This document shows, in pieces, positions 1-11,794 of a stretch of 64,000 nucleotides of DNA. Position 1 is the stretch's first letter; each line of letters opens with the position of its first letter. Below the pieces are notes generated by a model. It saw nothing but the letters and a program-made list of their open reading frames with translations, had not been told where the DNA came from and searched no databases. A program made the position numbers and the translations under genes. Origin of the DNA: Syncephalis plumigaleata (Eukaryota > Zoopagomycota > Zoopagomycetes > Zoopagales > Piptocephalidaceae); assembly GCA_025201365.1 (NCBI GenBank), contig JAIXMF010000001.1:1-64000 (forward strand), given 5' to 3'.

Positions 1-940
1 TGCTTTCAACCAATATAGTTATGTCAGTAAGCAAGCATTCACCATTCATAATTATCAATTAGCATAGTCATTCTGTATAGTCATTGTATATCTAGTTGTA
101 TACACGTAGTCAAGTCCATTGCTGGCTATACTCCTAATGACGAACACATCATATAGCAGCAGTACATTTAAAAGCTATAATAATAGTGTATCGAAATAGT
201 GAATATGTTTTATTGATGATGAAATCATTAGATCATACAGCGATATCAGTAGTTGTATGGTCATGCTGTGCGAGTGTCATCACATTCTCATTGTCTATAT
301 GATTGCTAATCCATTCAATGACATATTAGTATTTTAGTAGAATGAATCAGCTATTACTCGATACTTACCGTATACTAATAGTGTATCGATTATAACTAGA
401 AAGTGTCTAAGCTAATAGACGTGCATACCATTGATTAATAAAGACAATTACACGATCCAACTATGATGGCAATGACCATTAAACCATTGTTTCTACTTGT
501 AAGCTATGCTGTCATTCAGTTATAGTTCATGATTCAAGTATTAGGTAGTAATGTGTATTCATGTCAATGCACGCACGATCACGTCAGATGTCAGTATCTA
601 TTGTGTTGTTCGATGATTTGCTATACAATTCATTACAATGACTACAGGTAAATATACATCCATCGATATTAATGCTAATCAGTGAGTGGATGAGTGATAT
701 ATTCTAGTTGATTGTATACTGCTGATAACTGAATATGAATGATAGGAATAGCAGTAATAGTAGCAGCAGTAGCTAGTTGTATTGGTTGAAAGCAAGCATG
801 TTCAATAGAGTGTAGAGAATACAGCGATATGTATGAAGTTGATATGGTGTTTATTGGCTGAATGAGAATAGAAGCAGAGGACAAGTAGTATGGATAGCAG
901 TAGGAGTGAATGAGCGAATGAGCACATATGCTTATAGAAT

Positions 941-962
941 ACAAACAAACAAACAAACAAAC
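941..962. repeat. (AAAC)n microsatellite
   Basis: About five tandem copies of a 4-nt AAAC/CAAA unit. It lies in the gene-free left flank with no coding context. Confidence 0.85.
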
Positions 963-1930
963 AGAGTTGACAGACAAGAAAGAGGAGCAGTAGCAGCAGC
1001 TAGTGAATAGAGTGAATACCGCGTATACACCACTTACCGTGTAGATTACAAATAAACAATAGAGATACGGTGTATGAATAGAGTAGTAGACGAGTAGACA
1101 ACGAGCTATCAGTACAAGCAACAAACAGTGCTGTCAATAAACTATTGAGAAGCAGTGTTCGTTGTGAGCGATATTAACCAAACAATATGTTTAGCAAGTG
1201 GCATACTACCGGGAGAAGCTATAGCAGTACATTCCTGGTCGACTAACCTGCATGTACGCATATAAAGCTACTCCTAGTAGTCAATACAGACTGATGACGA
1301 TACGAATACAGACTGGTAAGCAAACAGTGTGAGTATCCCATAGGAGCATACAGTGATAGAATACAGTAACAGGTACGGATCTGACGAGAGTGTAGTATCG
1401 TAGTTTGATAAACAAGGGGAGGGTCAACAAGTAGCAGCAGTATCGTGCACAGTACAAGCACCAGACTAGAATACAAATAAACAGTGTAGCCTTATCGTGT
1501 ACGAGTGCTATAAGTGGAGGACAAACACAGTGGAATAAAGTGCGTATAACGTGTAATTGCAGTGGTTGTCCGTAGAAAAGCATCACAAGCTGCAAAGAAG
1601 TAAAGGCAATAGAGAGAACGAATAGAACGCGTAAACGTATGACGTGGCGTTGACTTATTGCTAAAGCAGCAGCAACAACAATAGGAATAAGAATATACGA
1701 ATAGTGAAGGTGACCGAGAACAACAAACGAGTAATGAGAAGAGGAGTACAGGTATGGGAGTGTATTCAGGTAAGAGACGTGTAGTGTTAGCGTAGCAAGG
1801 AGCAGATGGAGAGTGGCTAACAGGGAAAGACGGGTAGAGGTGGAAGAGTAAGCAAAAGAATCAAGGGAAGCAGGAATGATGATTGGCAGATCAAATAGCG
1901 AGAGGAATAAAGAAGTAACGCGTAAACAAA

Positions 1931-2250
1931 GCGAGTGCGTTCACAAGTGGACTAGTGAGCATATCCACCTCCTACGAGTGTCGCGGTGATAACTACGCGG
2001 TTGACGAGTGAACTAGTCAGCTAGTCAGCTAATAAACAAACAAGTGGTTAGCGAGTGTGTGAGTGAATATATCCACCTCCTACGAGTGTCACTGTGATAG
2101 ATATGCGGTTGACGAGTAAACAAGTGAACGAATGAGCGAGTAAACGAGTAACGCATAAGCAATAAACAAGTGTATTCACAAGTGTGTTAGTGTGCATATC
2201 AGCCAATTAAGAGTGGTACGGTGATAAATACGCGAATAACGAGTGAGCGA
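1931..2250. repeat. Three imperfect direct repeats of about 110 bp
   Basis: Copy 1 (about 1931-2013) and copy 2 (about 2041-2130) share the core ATATCCACCTCCTACGAGTG, followed by a GTGATA...GCGGTTGACGAGT block. Copy 3 (about 2165-2250) is more divergent but keeps the GGTGATAAATACGCG...AACGAGTGAGCG half. A short fragment resembling this half also occurs near 10020-10060. The copies look like an old tandem duplication that has decayed. Confidence 0.65.
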
Positions 2251-3100
2251 GGAGATCGAACAGGAAACAAGTATAGTGAATAAGAGGAATAAATAAAGCG
2301 CGCAACGAACTAGAGCGTGCAAGCGGAGTGAGCTCAAGCGGAAGAAGTGAGTAAAAGGACAAGATCGAGCGAGAGGAATGAGTGAAGCGCACGAGAAACG
2401 AGCATAGTGAGTAGATCGTATAAGGGAAGCGAGTAGAGCACGAGAGAAAGGAGAGTAAAGCGCGCAACGAGCGAGTAGGTTGAGCGGGAAACGTGTAGAT
2501 CGAGCAAAGGAACGGGATCAAGCGGAAGGAGTGAGTAGTATGACAAGAACGGGCGTGTAATGAGTAGATCGAGCAAGAGAAACGAGATCGAGCGAGAAGA
2601 ATAGTTGCTGTAGTAGTGTGGTTAGTTAATAGTAACGAATGCATACACGTATAATAAAAGAATATATGCTGAATGTTAATTAGTTAGTATGCAATAGAAA
2701 GCGTATTGAATGCAATGAGTATAGCACACGACGAATGAATAGAAGTGCAAGCGGAGTGAGTAAAACGCGCGCCGAACAAAAGAGTAATTAGTAGAGCGCA
2801 TGAGGAGTGAGTACAGAGACAAGTTCGTGCGAGAAACAAGTAAAGCAAGCGAGGAATGACCAGAATGAGTAAGAGAAGTGAGTAAAGTGGCAAGAGGAAG
2901 GACTAGAGCGCGCAAGTGAATGAGTAGCTCTAGCGAGATGAGCGAGTATAGTAATAAGATTGAGCGAGGAATAAGTGGAGTGAGTAAAGCGCGCGAAGAA
3001 CGAGTAGCTCGAGCGCGAGAAATGACTAGAATACGAGAGGAGCAAGTATAATGACTAGAACGCACGAAGAATAAGTAGATCGAGCTGTATACATACCTTC
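2240..3100. repeat. Purine-rich degenerate short-unit repeat block
   Basis: Roughly 850 nt of strongly strand-asymmetric sequence, mostly A and G on the plus strand. It is built of loosely repeated words such as GAGCGAG, GAACGAGTAGATCGAGC and GTGAGTAAAGCGCGC. Spacing is irregular, so it looks like a decayed minisatellite rather than a clean tandem array. Minus-strand frames through it read as Ser/Leu/Arg/Tyr-rich noise. Confidence 0.6.
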
Positions 3101-3240
3101 CGAATTTAATGGTAAATTTCATTAACTATTTCGTGTCATCACACTGTGACCTCGCTGATATGCAAACATATTGACAGAAAGAACAATTTTATTATAGCAG
3201 CGCGATAGAGCGCTCGAGGAGAATATGTCAGTGCATTAAA

Positions 3241-4027
3241 AAATACAAATAAAAGCATGACGTAAGGGTGGCATACAAACAGATGACGGAAGAGAGTGGT
3301 AAAAGTAAAAGGTGCATATTACAACGAGAGCAGTAAACGCTTAAACATTGATAAATAAGCAGGACAGTGATAGAATACAAAGGACTAGAACGAACAATAA
3401 ACAATGCTTATTGGTATAGTAATAATAACGACAAGTGAGCACGTAGATAGGTTAGAGCAAGAGGAAACAAAGAGATAAATAAAGTCATAGAGATAGTATG
3501 GCAGAATAGCTGCTATTGGGAGTGTGTATGTTAAAGTGAAAGAGGAAGTAAGTGGAATGTGAATGACACGAAGAAGACGCGTATTACTGAGAAAGTAAAT
3601 AGGTAATAGAAGAAAGAGAATAACTAGCATATAGTTAAGAGGAAGTAGACGTGTGTTGTTTACTGACAAGTGGAATGTAGTTGACACGAAGAAGACAGCA
3701 TGGTAAAGAGAGAGAGAGAAAGAAAGCTTTATTGACTAATAAAGAAAATTAACAATTTATACATCAGTCGATAATGAGGAATGAAAATATATTAGAATTG
3801 TTAACGAAGTAAAGGAGGAGAAATAATGTAGGTAATGAAGTAAAGGAAAAGGAAGGGAAACAGCAATGAAATGGATACTTGGAATGGATTAGTAGATCAT
3901 TAATGACAGTTAATAAAGTGTTAACAAACAGTTAAAAAGAAATTGCTAATGGAAGCATTAGTAAAACTATTATTTATTTGTAAAGACAGAAGGCTAACTG
4001 CGCAAATTGGATGGAAATAGCCTGTAG
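3241..4027 (+). repeat. Left arm of large imperfect inverted repeat
   Basis: The reverse complement of this arm matches 4996-5630 over nearly its whole length. The inner ends pair at CTACAGGCTATTTCCAT (right arm 4996 onward), and the outer end at the TCATGCTTTTATTTGTATTT motif. The left arm is longer because it carries about 140 extra nt (roughly 3700-3840), including a GAGA-rich run, that the right arm lacks. The arms flank exactly one gene, the Dap1/MAPR-like gene. No transposase frame, obvious target-site duplication or terminal motif was found. Confidence 0.9.
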
Positions 4028-4346
4028 TATAACTATTGATACTTAGCGGGATATTGTATAACAAATATCGTTTAAACTTAGACTGACATCATCTTCTTCG
4101 TCATCTTCGTCGTTGGCATAATGTTTCAGCTTAGATGAATGTTGTATTGAATTAATTCCGACTCCACATGATTGAATTGAATCGGAATAACACACCGATA
4201 ACCCCGAATTGTGCGCTGATATTTGAATGGACTTGCTGCATAAAGCATTCGCAATTCCACTACCTTTGTCTTTTCTTGCTCTCTTTAGTGCTTGTCATCA
4301 GTAGCCATTGCTTGTATTGCATCTTTCCAGTAGTCTTTCTTTTACA

Positions 4347-4936
4347 ATGTCAGCCGCTAACACTTCCATAATGACTAATTTATGGGAACAGCTTCGTGGT
4401 AATCCCGTTAATTGGTTGCTTGTCGGTCTACTCGCCTACTTGACACGAGCCTACTTTCGACGAGCTACCACGGCGGTGCCTAAACCGTTACCGCATAAGC
4501 CGCGCGTATTCGAGACGCTAACGCCAAAGACATTGGCACGATATGATGGTCGTCAGGACCCATCTCTTCCTATCTATCTAGCTGTCAAAGGAAAGGTATA
4601 CGATGTTACACCCGGTAGAAACTTTTACGGACCAGGTATATGAATAACACTGTGTATTATTATTATTGTAATTTACCATTTGTACTAATGATTACGATGC
4701 TAGAGGGACCTTATGGCAACTTTGCTGGACGTGATGCTTCTCGCGGACTTGCTAAAGGCTCGTTTGACGTGGAAATGCTCACACCGCTGGATCAGCCTAT
4801 CGATTCGCTGTCGAACTTGACGACAGAAGAATGGGATGCGCTAAATGACTGGGAAGGCTTGTTCTCCGGTAAATATGACTGTGTAGGGGAACTGGTAGAG
4901 CCAGAAGTGCTAGAGAAACGTAGCAATGAACAATAG
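4347..4936 (+). CDS. DAP1: Dap1/MAPR family heme-binding protein (cytochrome b5-like)
   Basis: Predicted membrane-associated progesterone receptor family protein of about 173 residues, which is normal for the family. These proteins bind heme and, in yeast, support sterol P450 (Erg11) function at the ER. Two exons are seen, 4347-4635 and 4704-4936, with a 68-nt GT-AG intron. An N-terminal membrane helix (NWLLVGLLAYLTRAYF) precedes the cytochrome b5-like fold. The signature FYGPEGPYGNFAGRDASRGL forms across the splice junction and contains the tyrosine expected to coordinate heme. The family Lys-Tyr pair is present in GKYDCVGEL near the C terminus. The start at 4347 (MSAANTS) is preferred because it places the helix at the N terminus. 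The gene sits in the loop of the large inverted repeat, so both flanks are near-copies of each other. Confidence 0.93.
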
Positions 4937-4995
4937 TGATCCATTACTACTACTACAATGGCGTATTGTTTATTGGATGTATGGAATCTGGACAT

Positions 4996-5630
4996 CTACA
5001 GGCTATTTCCATTCAATTTGCGCAGTTAGCCTTCTGTCTTTACAAATAAATAATAGTTTTACTAATGCTTCCATTAGCAATTTCTTTTTAACTGTTTGTT
5101 AACACTTTATTAACTGTCATTAATGATCTACTAATCCATTCCAAGTATCCATCTCATAGTTGCTTCCCTTTACTTCTTTATCAATGCTGTCTTCTTAGTC
5201 TTGACTACATTCCACTTGTTAGTAAACAACACGCGTCTACTTCCTCTTAACTATATGCTAGCTAGTTCTTTTACTTTCTCAGTAATACGCGTCTTCTTCG
5301 TGTCATTCACATTCCACTTACTTCCTCTTTCACTTTAACATACACATTCCCAATAGCAGCTATTCTGCCATACTATCTCTATGACTTTTATTTATCTCTT
5401 TGTTTTCCTCTTGCTCTAACCTATCTACGTGCTCACTTGTCGTTATTATTACTATACCAATAAGCATTGTTTATTGTTCGTTCTAGTCCTTTGTATTCTA
5501 TCACTGTCCTGCTTATTTATCAATGTTTAAGCGTTTACTGCTCTCGTTGTAATATGTACCTTTTACTTTTACCACTCTTCTCCGTCATCTGTTTGTATGC
5601 CACTATTACGTCATGCTTTTATTTGTATTT
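4996..5630 (-). repeat. Right arm of large imperfect inverted repeat
   Basis: Reverse-complement partner of 3241-4027, differing by scattered substitutions, small indels and the absence of about 140 nt present in the left arm. It begins about 60 nt after the MAPR stop codon, so the 3' untranslated region of that gene probably runs into it. The plus strand here is pyrimidine-rich and contains no credible coding frame. Confidence 0.9.
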
Positions 5631-6510
5631 CCATTTGTTTACTGCCATCTACATACTCTATTTACCGCATACAAGCATACACTGCTTCTTCAAATAAACT
5701 GGCATACGTGTTCATGCACCCTTCCTTGCTCATTCTTTGTTCATTCGTGACAAGTCAGTCATTCTACTAACTACTGCTTGTTTATTACATTGTTTATCGT
5801 GTATTCTATTTGTTCACTCGTTGCTCTCTATGCACTCAATCGTAAGCATTATCATCATAACTTATCTACCATGCTAATCAATAGCTACTTGTAAGTACAT
5901 GACGTGGCAATATCCAACTATACTAGTACACTTGTATCGTCTACCTTATAGAATTGATGATGATAGTTATCGCTATCAATTGAATAGATTGTTTATTAAT
6001 AAACTGCGAACGTTAAAGATAAACGCGCTAATTGGTTGGAAAAACACTGTATTTCCCGCTATTACTGCAATAATATAGCATATCTGTTTATAAACACGAC
6101 ATTTAGTGCGCAATTAATAAACATTACTAGTGTATATATTTATATATATGTTTATATGGTATTTATTAATTGACTACTAATGACATGTATACAATACTAG
6201 AGATTTACTATAGATGCATTGAATTATATATGATGTATGCGATGTATGAACAGCGTGCTTGACCATGACATGCGATATGATGGTCATAGGATCTCTCTAG
6301 TATTATCATTAGTGGTAGTGATGATGGGGGTACTTTACTAGATAATAGAATATACTCGTAATGCTGATGATACTAACAAATTAATGAATGGATAACTAAC
6401 GTAAATAAATGGATAAGTAGATAAGTAAAGTAAAGTAAAATAATGTGCAATAGGATAAAGATAGTATGATGTAAGACACACACACACACGCACACATACA
6501 GAGAGTGTGT
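5631..6510. other. Intergenic, AT-rich
   Basis: Nothing gene-like is seen. The stretch contains AT-rich sequence with TATATA runs near 6135-6155 and a CA-rich microsatellite (about 6478-6496) just downstream of the RhoGEF stop codon. It separates the right inverted-repeat arm from the 3' end of the minus-strand RhoGEF. Confidence 0.7.
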
Positions 6511-9500
6511 TTAAATGGCATTGATAACCTCGTTCACGTATTGAACCCATTCACGACATCCTTGCTCGTCTTCCGCTTGGAAGTAGTACTTTTTGTTACT
6601 ACTATCCATGATGGCAAATAGATTGACAAACTGATCGGGCGGCAATTCTGTCGCGTAGGCCGACTCCAACCCGATATGTCCCTTGTAGTGAAGACGACCG
6701 TCGCTCTTCTCCTTGGCAAACACGAGCATATCGTTGAATAGCAAGCATGTGCGCAATGCCGACTTGCCCGATATCAATGACACGACGGCGAGATTGCCTT
6801 GATGTATCAATCGACGTGTGGGTGTGGCGAGCGTGCCGCTATAACCCTTCATCGACGTTTGGATTCGTTTCGCTTCTTCGCGTTGCAATGCAATACGCGC
6901 CCTATATTACAAAGTATTATTCGTATGAGTATATCGTGAATGAGCAATGTCGATTAGCACACACTGATGACTTACAATTTCTCCGCTTCAACGTTAATCT
7001 CCTGGAATTGCGCGACACATTGCGCGAATCCATTATACTCAGGCTCCTCGGGCGAGTAGAGCTCCATTATCTTTTGTAGGAATCCATAGTAGTAGGCGAT
7101 GTGTTCACGGGAGTTACCCAGCAAAGCGCGTACATTTACGTGCTCCACTTGTTCTGTACATTCCTATTGAACAACCAATAAATTAGTATGACATGATTTG
7201 CGTGCGTGTGTGTGTGTGTGTGTGTAATTGTAACAGTCAGTCAGCTCACCTCTAGTGTTTGTCGGAAATAGTCACTGCTCATGACAAGCTCGTCCAGCAG
7301 ACTAACCATCTCCGGGTACTTGTCCATGTAATGCAAATAGTAACGGAATCCTGGCATCTAATCGTACTAGTTAGTTGACTTCACTCGTGTGATATCATTG
7401 ATGCATTAGCTTACATGTTTATTGAACGTCGTTATCACCTCGCTTAATGTACCGGTCATGGAGTGTTTCTCGACTCTAAAATAGCCATTAGTAAACTGTA
7501 GTAATAGTAGTAATAATGGTTACTTACGCTAATTCCAAATCACGTAGAAACAACTTATGGAATGGAATCATCTTAATCGGAATGGCAAATACACGCTCCA
7601 ACTTGCTTCGATCGAAATTGCTGAACGGATGACGTCTCGCTTGTTCGTGCGCCTTATAGAGCGGTTCGGCAAACGCGCCCTTAATCAGAACCAAGGCGCG
7701 TAGATGCTTTTGTTCACGTCGAATCAGACTGATTACCGCGGCTAGTCGTCCCATTTCTTGCTGTTCCAATTCTATATATATAACTCACTCGTTAGAATGA
7801 TCATACTGCCTGTGTCGCTTGACTTACCATCATTATCTATCCATTCTAGCTCTACTTCATCGGAACTGGTGGTTGAACTATCGCTTGTAGGATACACGCC
7901 AGAGATGGTCAATTTGCTCAGATCAAACTCCAATGCCGGATTCGTTTGAGGTGTACAATTGTTCAAGTAGCTTTTACGCATTTGAGCAAGCGATATAATG
8001 GATGGTCGAGCAGCTGATGTCGACGTTGGCGTGGCGGGCATTTCCCTATGCGTAGCACTGTGCTTACCGGTACCACGAATGTGTTCAGGTAGCGCGGTCG
8101 ATCGTTGGGAATAACACTCTTTCGTCGTACTGGCGCAGCAGAGGCAGCACTGCTCTTACGCCTTGTTCTTTGCACCTGATCACGCGGATCGGATAGCTCA
8201 AAGTTCGAGAAGAGATTGGCCAGTTCGGGCATATTAGTGACATGCTCATCGGCGGCCTTTCGTTCCATCATGATCCTACGCTCGTTATCGGCCACCGCTT
8301 GCTCTTCCTGTAATGCCTCCCATAAAGACTTCAATGGCGGTTTCGAGTTATTCATGCTGCTATTAGTTGTATACAATGATTCGGGTGTCGCCTCTGTCGG
8401 GTGCATCTTGGGTCGTTTCTTGAATAGGTGTGCCTTTGTCTGATTCGGTCGTTGCATGTCGCTTCAATAAAATTGTTAGTAATGCCATTCATGACCAGTA
8501 TATACTCGCTAGTAACCTACCTTTCCATCGTATGATTAAACATCGATGCAGATGCAGATGGTGATGATGGCATGTTGTTATCCGGCATGTTGTAATTAGC
8601 CGCCGACTGTCTCCTTGCTCTATTTACATGATTCATATCCGTATGATTTGCCAGACCCATTGTATGAGCTAGGCCATTAGCTGCCTTATTAGCTGTCGAT
8701 GTACTTGACGTGATACCATTATTGTTACTGTTCTGTCTGTTGTTGTTGTTGTTGTTAATGGTATTGCTCGTGTTATACGTTAAAGAAGTGTTGCTGGTTG
8801 ATTTTAGAGTGCTAACATCACTTGGTGTCATACTAAGATCTACAGGGCGTAGTGGTAGCAATGGAGGTGCCTTACTACGATCGATATTGACCTGTTGCGC
8901 TCTAATGGCCTGGTGAGCCGCAGCAACAGCATTGTGATAATATTCAGTAATCTCAATCTGATGATTATTATTACTATTATGATTATTATTACTATTATTA
9001 TTGTTATTACTACTATTATTATCATGGTCGTCATCGTCATCGTCATCGCCGTACAAGGTACGCCTTGCATCCTCGTATCGATATCGGCCAAATGTGCCAC
9101 ATTACGATAATGAGGATCTACTATCATGTTCGACGATTCCATCATTGATCCAGGAGTAGGCGGCAACTCTCGTGGCATGTAGCTCTGCTCGCTCTTGGGT
9201 GTTCTTGGTGACAAGTCTTGAATTGAGAACATACTACCTGGTGTCAGGCAAGGTGATGGTGGTGGCGGTGATGGCATCAGTTCTAGATTCGTCCAAGGAG
9301 CCGAATAATTGGCAGGATATCCGTTGGCCAACTGTGTCACTTTACTAGATGGATCGCTACTCTTAATCGATGCCGAAAACGGTGATAATAATGATGAGGA
9401 TGCTGGTAATGATGTGATGATGGTGATGATGTTGCAGTGGCGGCGGTGCTTGTTGTGGGGTGGTGGTGGTTGATGATGATGATGAATAGGCAAATGGAAG

Positions 9501-9707
9501 AGACGACAATTGAGATCCTCTCCTCGCCTTTGTATTAGGAGCAGCTTGAAGGGTGAATAACGTTTTTGACGAATTGGAATACGGTCTTGAATCGGTGGTG
9601 TGAATGAATGTCTGTTGCGAGGTAGCTTCCATAGGAGTCAATACACGATATTCTACAGTTTCAAGACGACGAATATATCTATTGGCAAGTGGGTCGGACA
9701 ATGCCAT
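6511..9707 (-). CDS. DH-PH Rho guanine nucleotide exchange factor 1
   Basis: Predicted Dbl-homology/pleckstrin-homology RhoGEF, expected to load GTP onto Rho/Cdc42-type GTPases at the cell cortex. The long N-terminal half (start MALSDPLANRYIRR) is disordered and rich in Pro, Ser, His, Asp and Asn runs. The DH domain (about 7780-6960) has HLRALVLIKGAFAEPL, IPFHKLFLRDLE, MPGFRYYLHYMDKYPEM and an LLGNSREHIAYYYGFLQKI helix ending in PEYNGF. The PH domain (about 6880-6515) has TPTRRLIHQGNL, CLLFNDMLVFAKEK and KYYFQAEDEQGCREW. Introns I can place are 8462-8520, 8014-8159 and 7772-7827, with more in the DH part. The frame changes twice in low-complexity sequence (about 9370-9430 and 9050-9170), where I could not settle intron versus base error. 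It is a paralogue of the genes at 31808 and 57021. Confidence 0.85.
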
Positions 9708-10455
9708 TTCATCAAAACACAAAAACCTCCTTATTATTAGCGTAAATTATAATGGAAATCGATGAAGTAACGGAGATAGCGAGAAAGGGCGAGGGAGAGA
9801 GTGAATGAGGGATAAAGGAAAAGAACAAGTACAAGATACGTGGGTATGGACGGACGTACAACAGCAGCTGTATGTGTGGAGTATCCACTGCAGCTGTACA
9901 AGGAGACTCGCATGCAGCAAGGCACTGCTCTACTCATGTGGTGCGCGTGGTTCTATTTTTACGTTTCACAAGGTGTCAATACCACAGTAGTCGACAGGCT
10001 CGTCCCTCTCCTTTTTCCGCGATAATAACGGCGATAGATACGCGAATAACGATGCGTACAAGTAGAATGGTAGTATTGTATTCCCATTCAACGTTACAAA
10101 TATGTACAATCTATTAGATGGTGTAAGAGGTAAACTAGTTGTACTTGAATTATGCTAGCGGCACTAGTTACACATGCTAGTTCGACGCATGGCACAGAAT
10201 AGTACGAACAATACAAGTGAACAATGACAACGCTAGCAGTGGTGTGCGAGTGTGTATGTATCTCTGTGTGTGTGACTGTGTACGTTGATGTTATAGTCAT
10301 GCGGTAAAATGAGTCGACTAGATTCCTTTTTCTTTGAACGAGCAAGAGCAAAGTTAGATTTCCCCAATCAGCTAATGTCTATGTAACAAGAAGTAATCGA
10401 CGAGAAGTTGAATCTTTTCTCTCTTTTCTTCTTCCCCAACTTCTCTTTATTCATA
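9708..10455. promoter_or_regulatory. Divergent intergenic/promoter region (RhoGEF 1 and uL15m)
   Basis: Head-to-head spacer between a minus-strand and a plus-strand gene. Each start is preceded by a pyrimidine-rich tract on its own coding strand: 9725-9830 reads purine-rich on the plus strand, and 10413-10450 is CT-rich before the uL15m ATG. Open frames inside are not convincing. No specific operator was recognised. Confidence 0.5.
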
Positions 10456-11481
10456 ATGTATTTTGCTGTAACGGCTAGAACAATGCCAGCCCAGTGGACA
10501 GCTGGTATGCGTCGTTTCTACGCTACTGTTGGCTCATTGAACAAAATCACACTTAATGCACTGGCTGATAATCCGGGTGCCGTGAAACGTGTAATTATCC
10601 TATTACTCTCACTATTTTACACTTAATAGTACGTTGATCCATATTACAATGCGTATGGTTTAGGTTAAACGTGTAGGACGCGGTAGTAGTTCAGGCAAGG
10701 GAAAAACGTGTGGACGTGGTCAGAAGGGTCAAAAGGCGCGTTCCGGCAATGGAAAGCCACGACTCAACTTTGAAGGTGGACAAACGCCAATCTCCAAGAG
10801 ATTCCCTAAGCGCGGTTTTACCAATATGTAACTATTATATATGATAAATATACAACAAATAGCAGCAATCCCTTACAACTATTATCTCATAGTCATGCTC
10901 GTACTTATAACGTAGTTAATCTCGATAAATTGCAACAATGGATTGATATGGGTCGATTAGATCCACACAAAAAGATTACTATGAAGGAACTCAACGATAG
11001 TGGATGTGTTAATGTCAAGGGTGATGGAGTACAATTATTAGCAGGAGTAAGTATCTATTACTCTTATATGTTATATCTGTTATTTATATGGAATATTATA
11101 GGGCGTGGAACAATTGCGTACACCAATTGACATTGAAGTGTCGCGTGCATCGACTCAAGCCATCAAAGCGGTAGAATCAATCGGTGGTCGTATTTGCTGT
11201 GTCTATCATAATCCATTAGGACTTCGTGCCTTATTACATCCAGAAAAGTTTATTACCCTACCTAAACAAGCAATGCCTACCAAGAAGCGTGATAAAGGTA
11301 AATGATATGCTGCATTGCTGTAGAGGAGTGGAGTGGAGTGGAGTGAGAGAGACTAACTAAATACTCAATTACAACTTGAATAGAATGGTACTCTGATATT
11401 AAACATCGTGGCTATTTGGCAAGTATACCCGAGAAATTGGCTGTAGAACAGATGGAGACAACTAGACCGACAACTGCGTAA
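10456..11481 (+). CDS. MRPL10: Mitochondrial ribosomal protein uL15m (MRPL10/MRPL15 family)
   Basis: Predicted mitochondrial large-subunit ribosomal protein of the bacterial L15 family. Five exons are placed: 10456-10590, 10664-10827, 10893-11046, 11102-11297 and 11384-11481, all with GT-AG introns and agreeing phases. The N terminus ([13 protein letters not shown]) looks like a mitochondrial presequence. The family core [20 protein letters not shown] follows, then a QKARSG...[20 protein letters not shown] block typical of L15. The C-terminal part has GVQLLAG, the [18 protein letters not shown] stretch and a mitochondria-specific tail. No frame problem was seen. Function, protein synthesis in mitochondria, is inferred from the family. 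Confidence 0.95.
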
Positions 11482-11794
11482 TCCTATTCTATTCACTTTA
11501 ACAATAAATATACAAGTACGAACAGACAAATAATAAGATAGATTGACATTTACATTTATAAACAATTACGAAATGACGATCAATTTATAAGCAAAATCTA
11601 TTGTTTCTAAGCATGCTTTTTTAGCGCGAAATAAACAAAAAAGCTATGCACGTTTCTCAAGAGAAGTCTGCATTTATGTTGTCTTAAATTACAAAGATCA
11701 AAGTCACCGACAAAGTAATAAAGTTATACGGATAATGTATGAATGTGTATGAATGTATGTATGTACGTATGCATGTATATATGTATACCACAAC
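11482..11794. other. Short convergent intergenic spacer
   Basis: Spacer between two genes transcribed toward each other. It is AT-rich, with a TATG/TGTATG-type microsatellite near 11740-11790 just beyond the 3' end of the minus-strand gene. Nothing gene-like is seen. Confidence 0.6.

Larger units (their letters stand above)
1..3240. other. Gene-free, repeat-rich left flank
   Basis: No convincing gene is seen in this stretch. The open frames on the minus strand are rich in Leu, Ser, Tyr and Cys, as expected from translating purine/pyrimidine-skewed DNA, and they match no family I recognise. The stretch holds an AAAC microsatellite, three imperfect long direct repeats and a long purine-rich block, listed separately. 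No tRNA-like or rRNA-like sequence was recognised. Confidence 0.7.

Noticed and set aside
675-1124. 149-codon minus-strand open frame
   Set aside because: Composition is Cys/Tyr/Ser/Ile-rich, as expected from repeat-rich skewed DNA, with no domain, no splice structure and no conserved motif.
2207-3122. Several overlapping Ser/Leu/Arg-rich minus-strand frames
   Set aside because: They translate the purine-rich degenerate repeat block; several frames are open at once, showing skew rather than coding.
3241-5630. Inverted repeat as terminal repeats of a DNA transposon
   Set aside because: No transposase frame, target-site duplication or conserved termini were found; the enclosed gene is a standard host gene.
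5467-5697. 76-codon plus-strand frame
   Set aside because: It lies inside the right inverted-repeat arm and is not preserved in the left arm.
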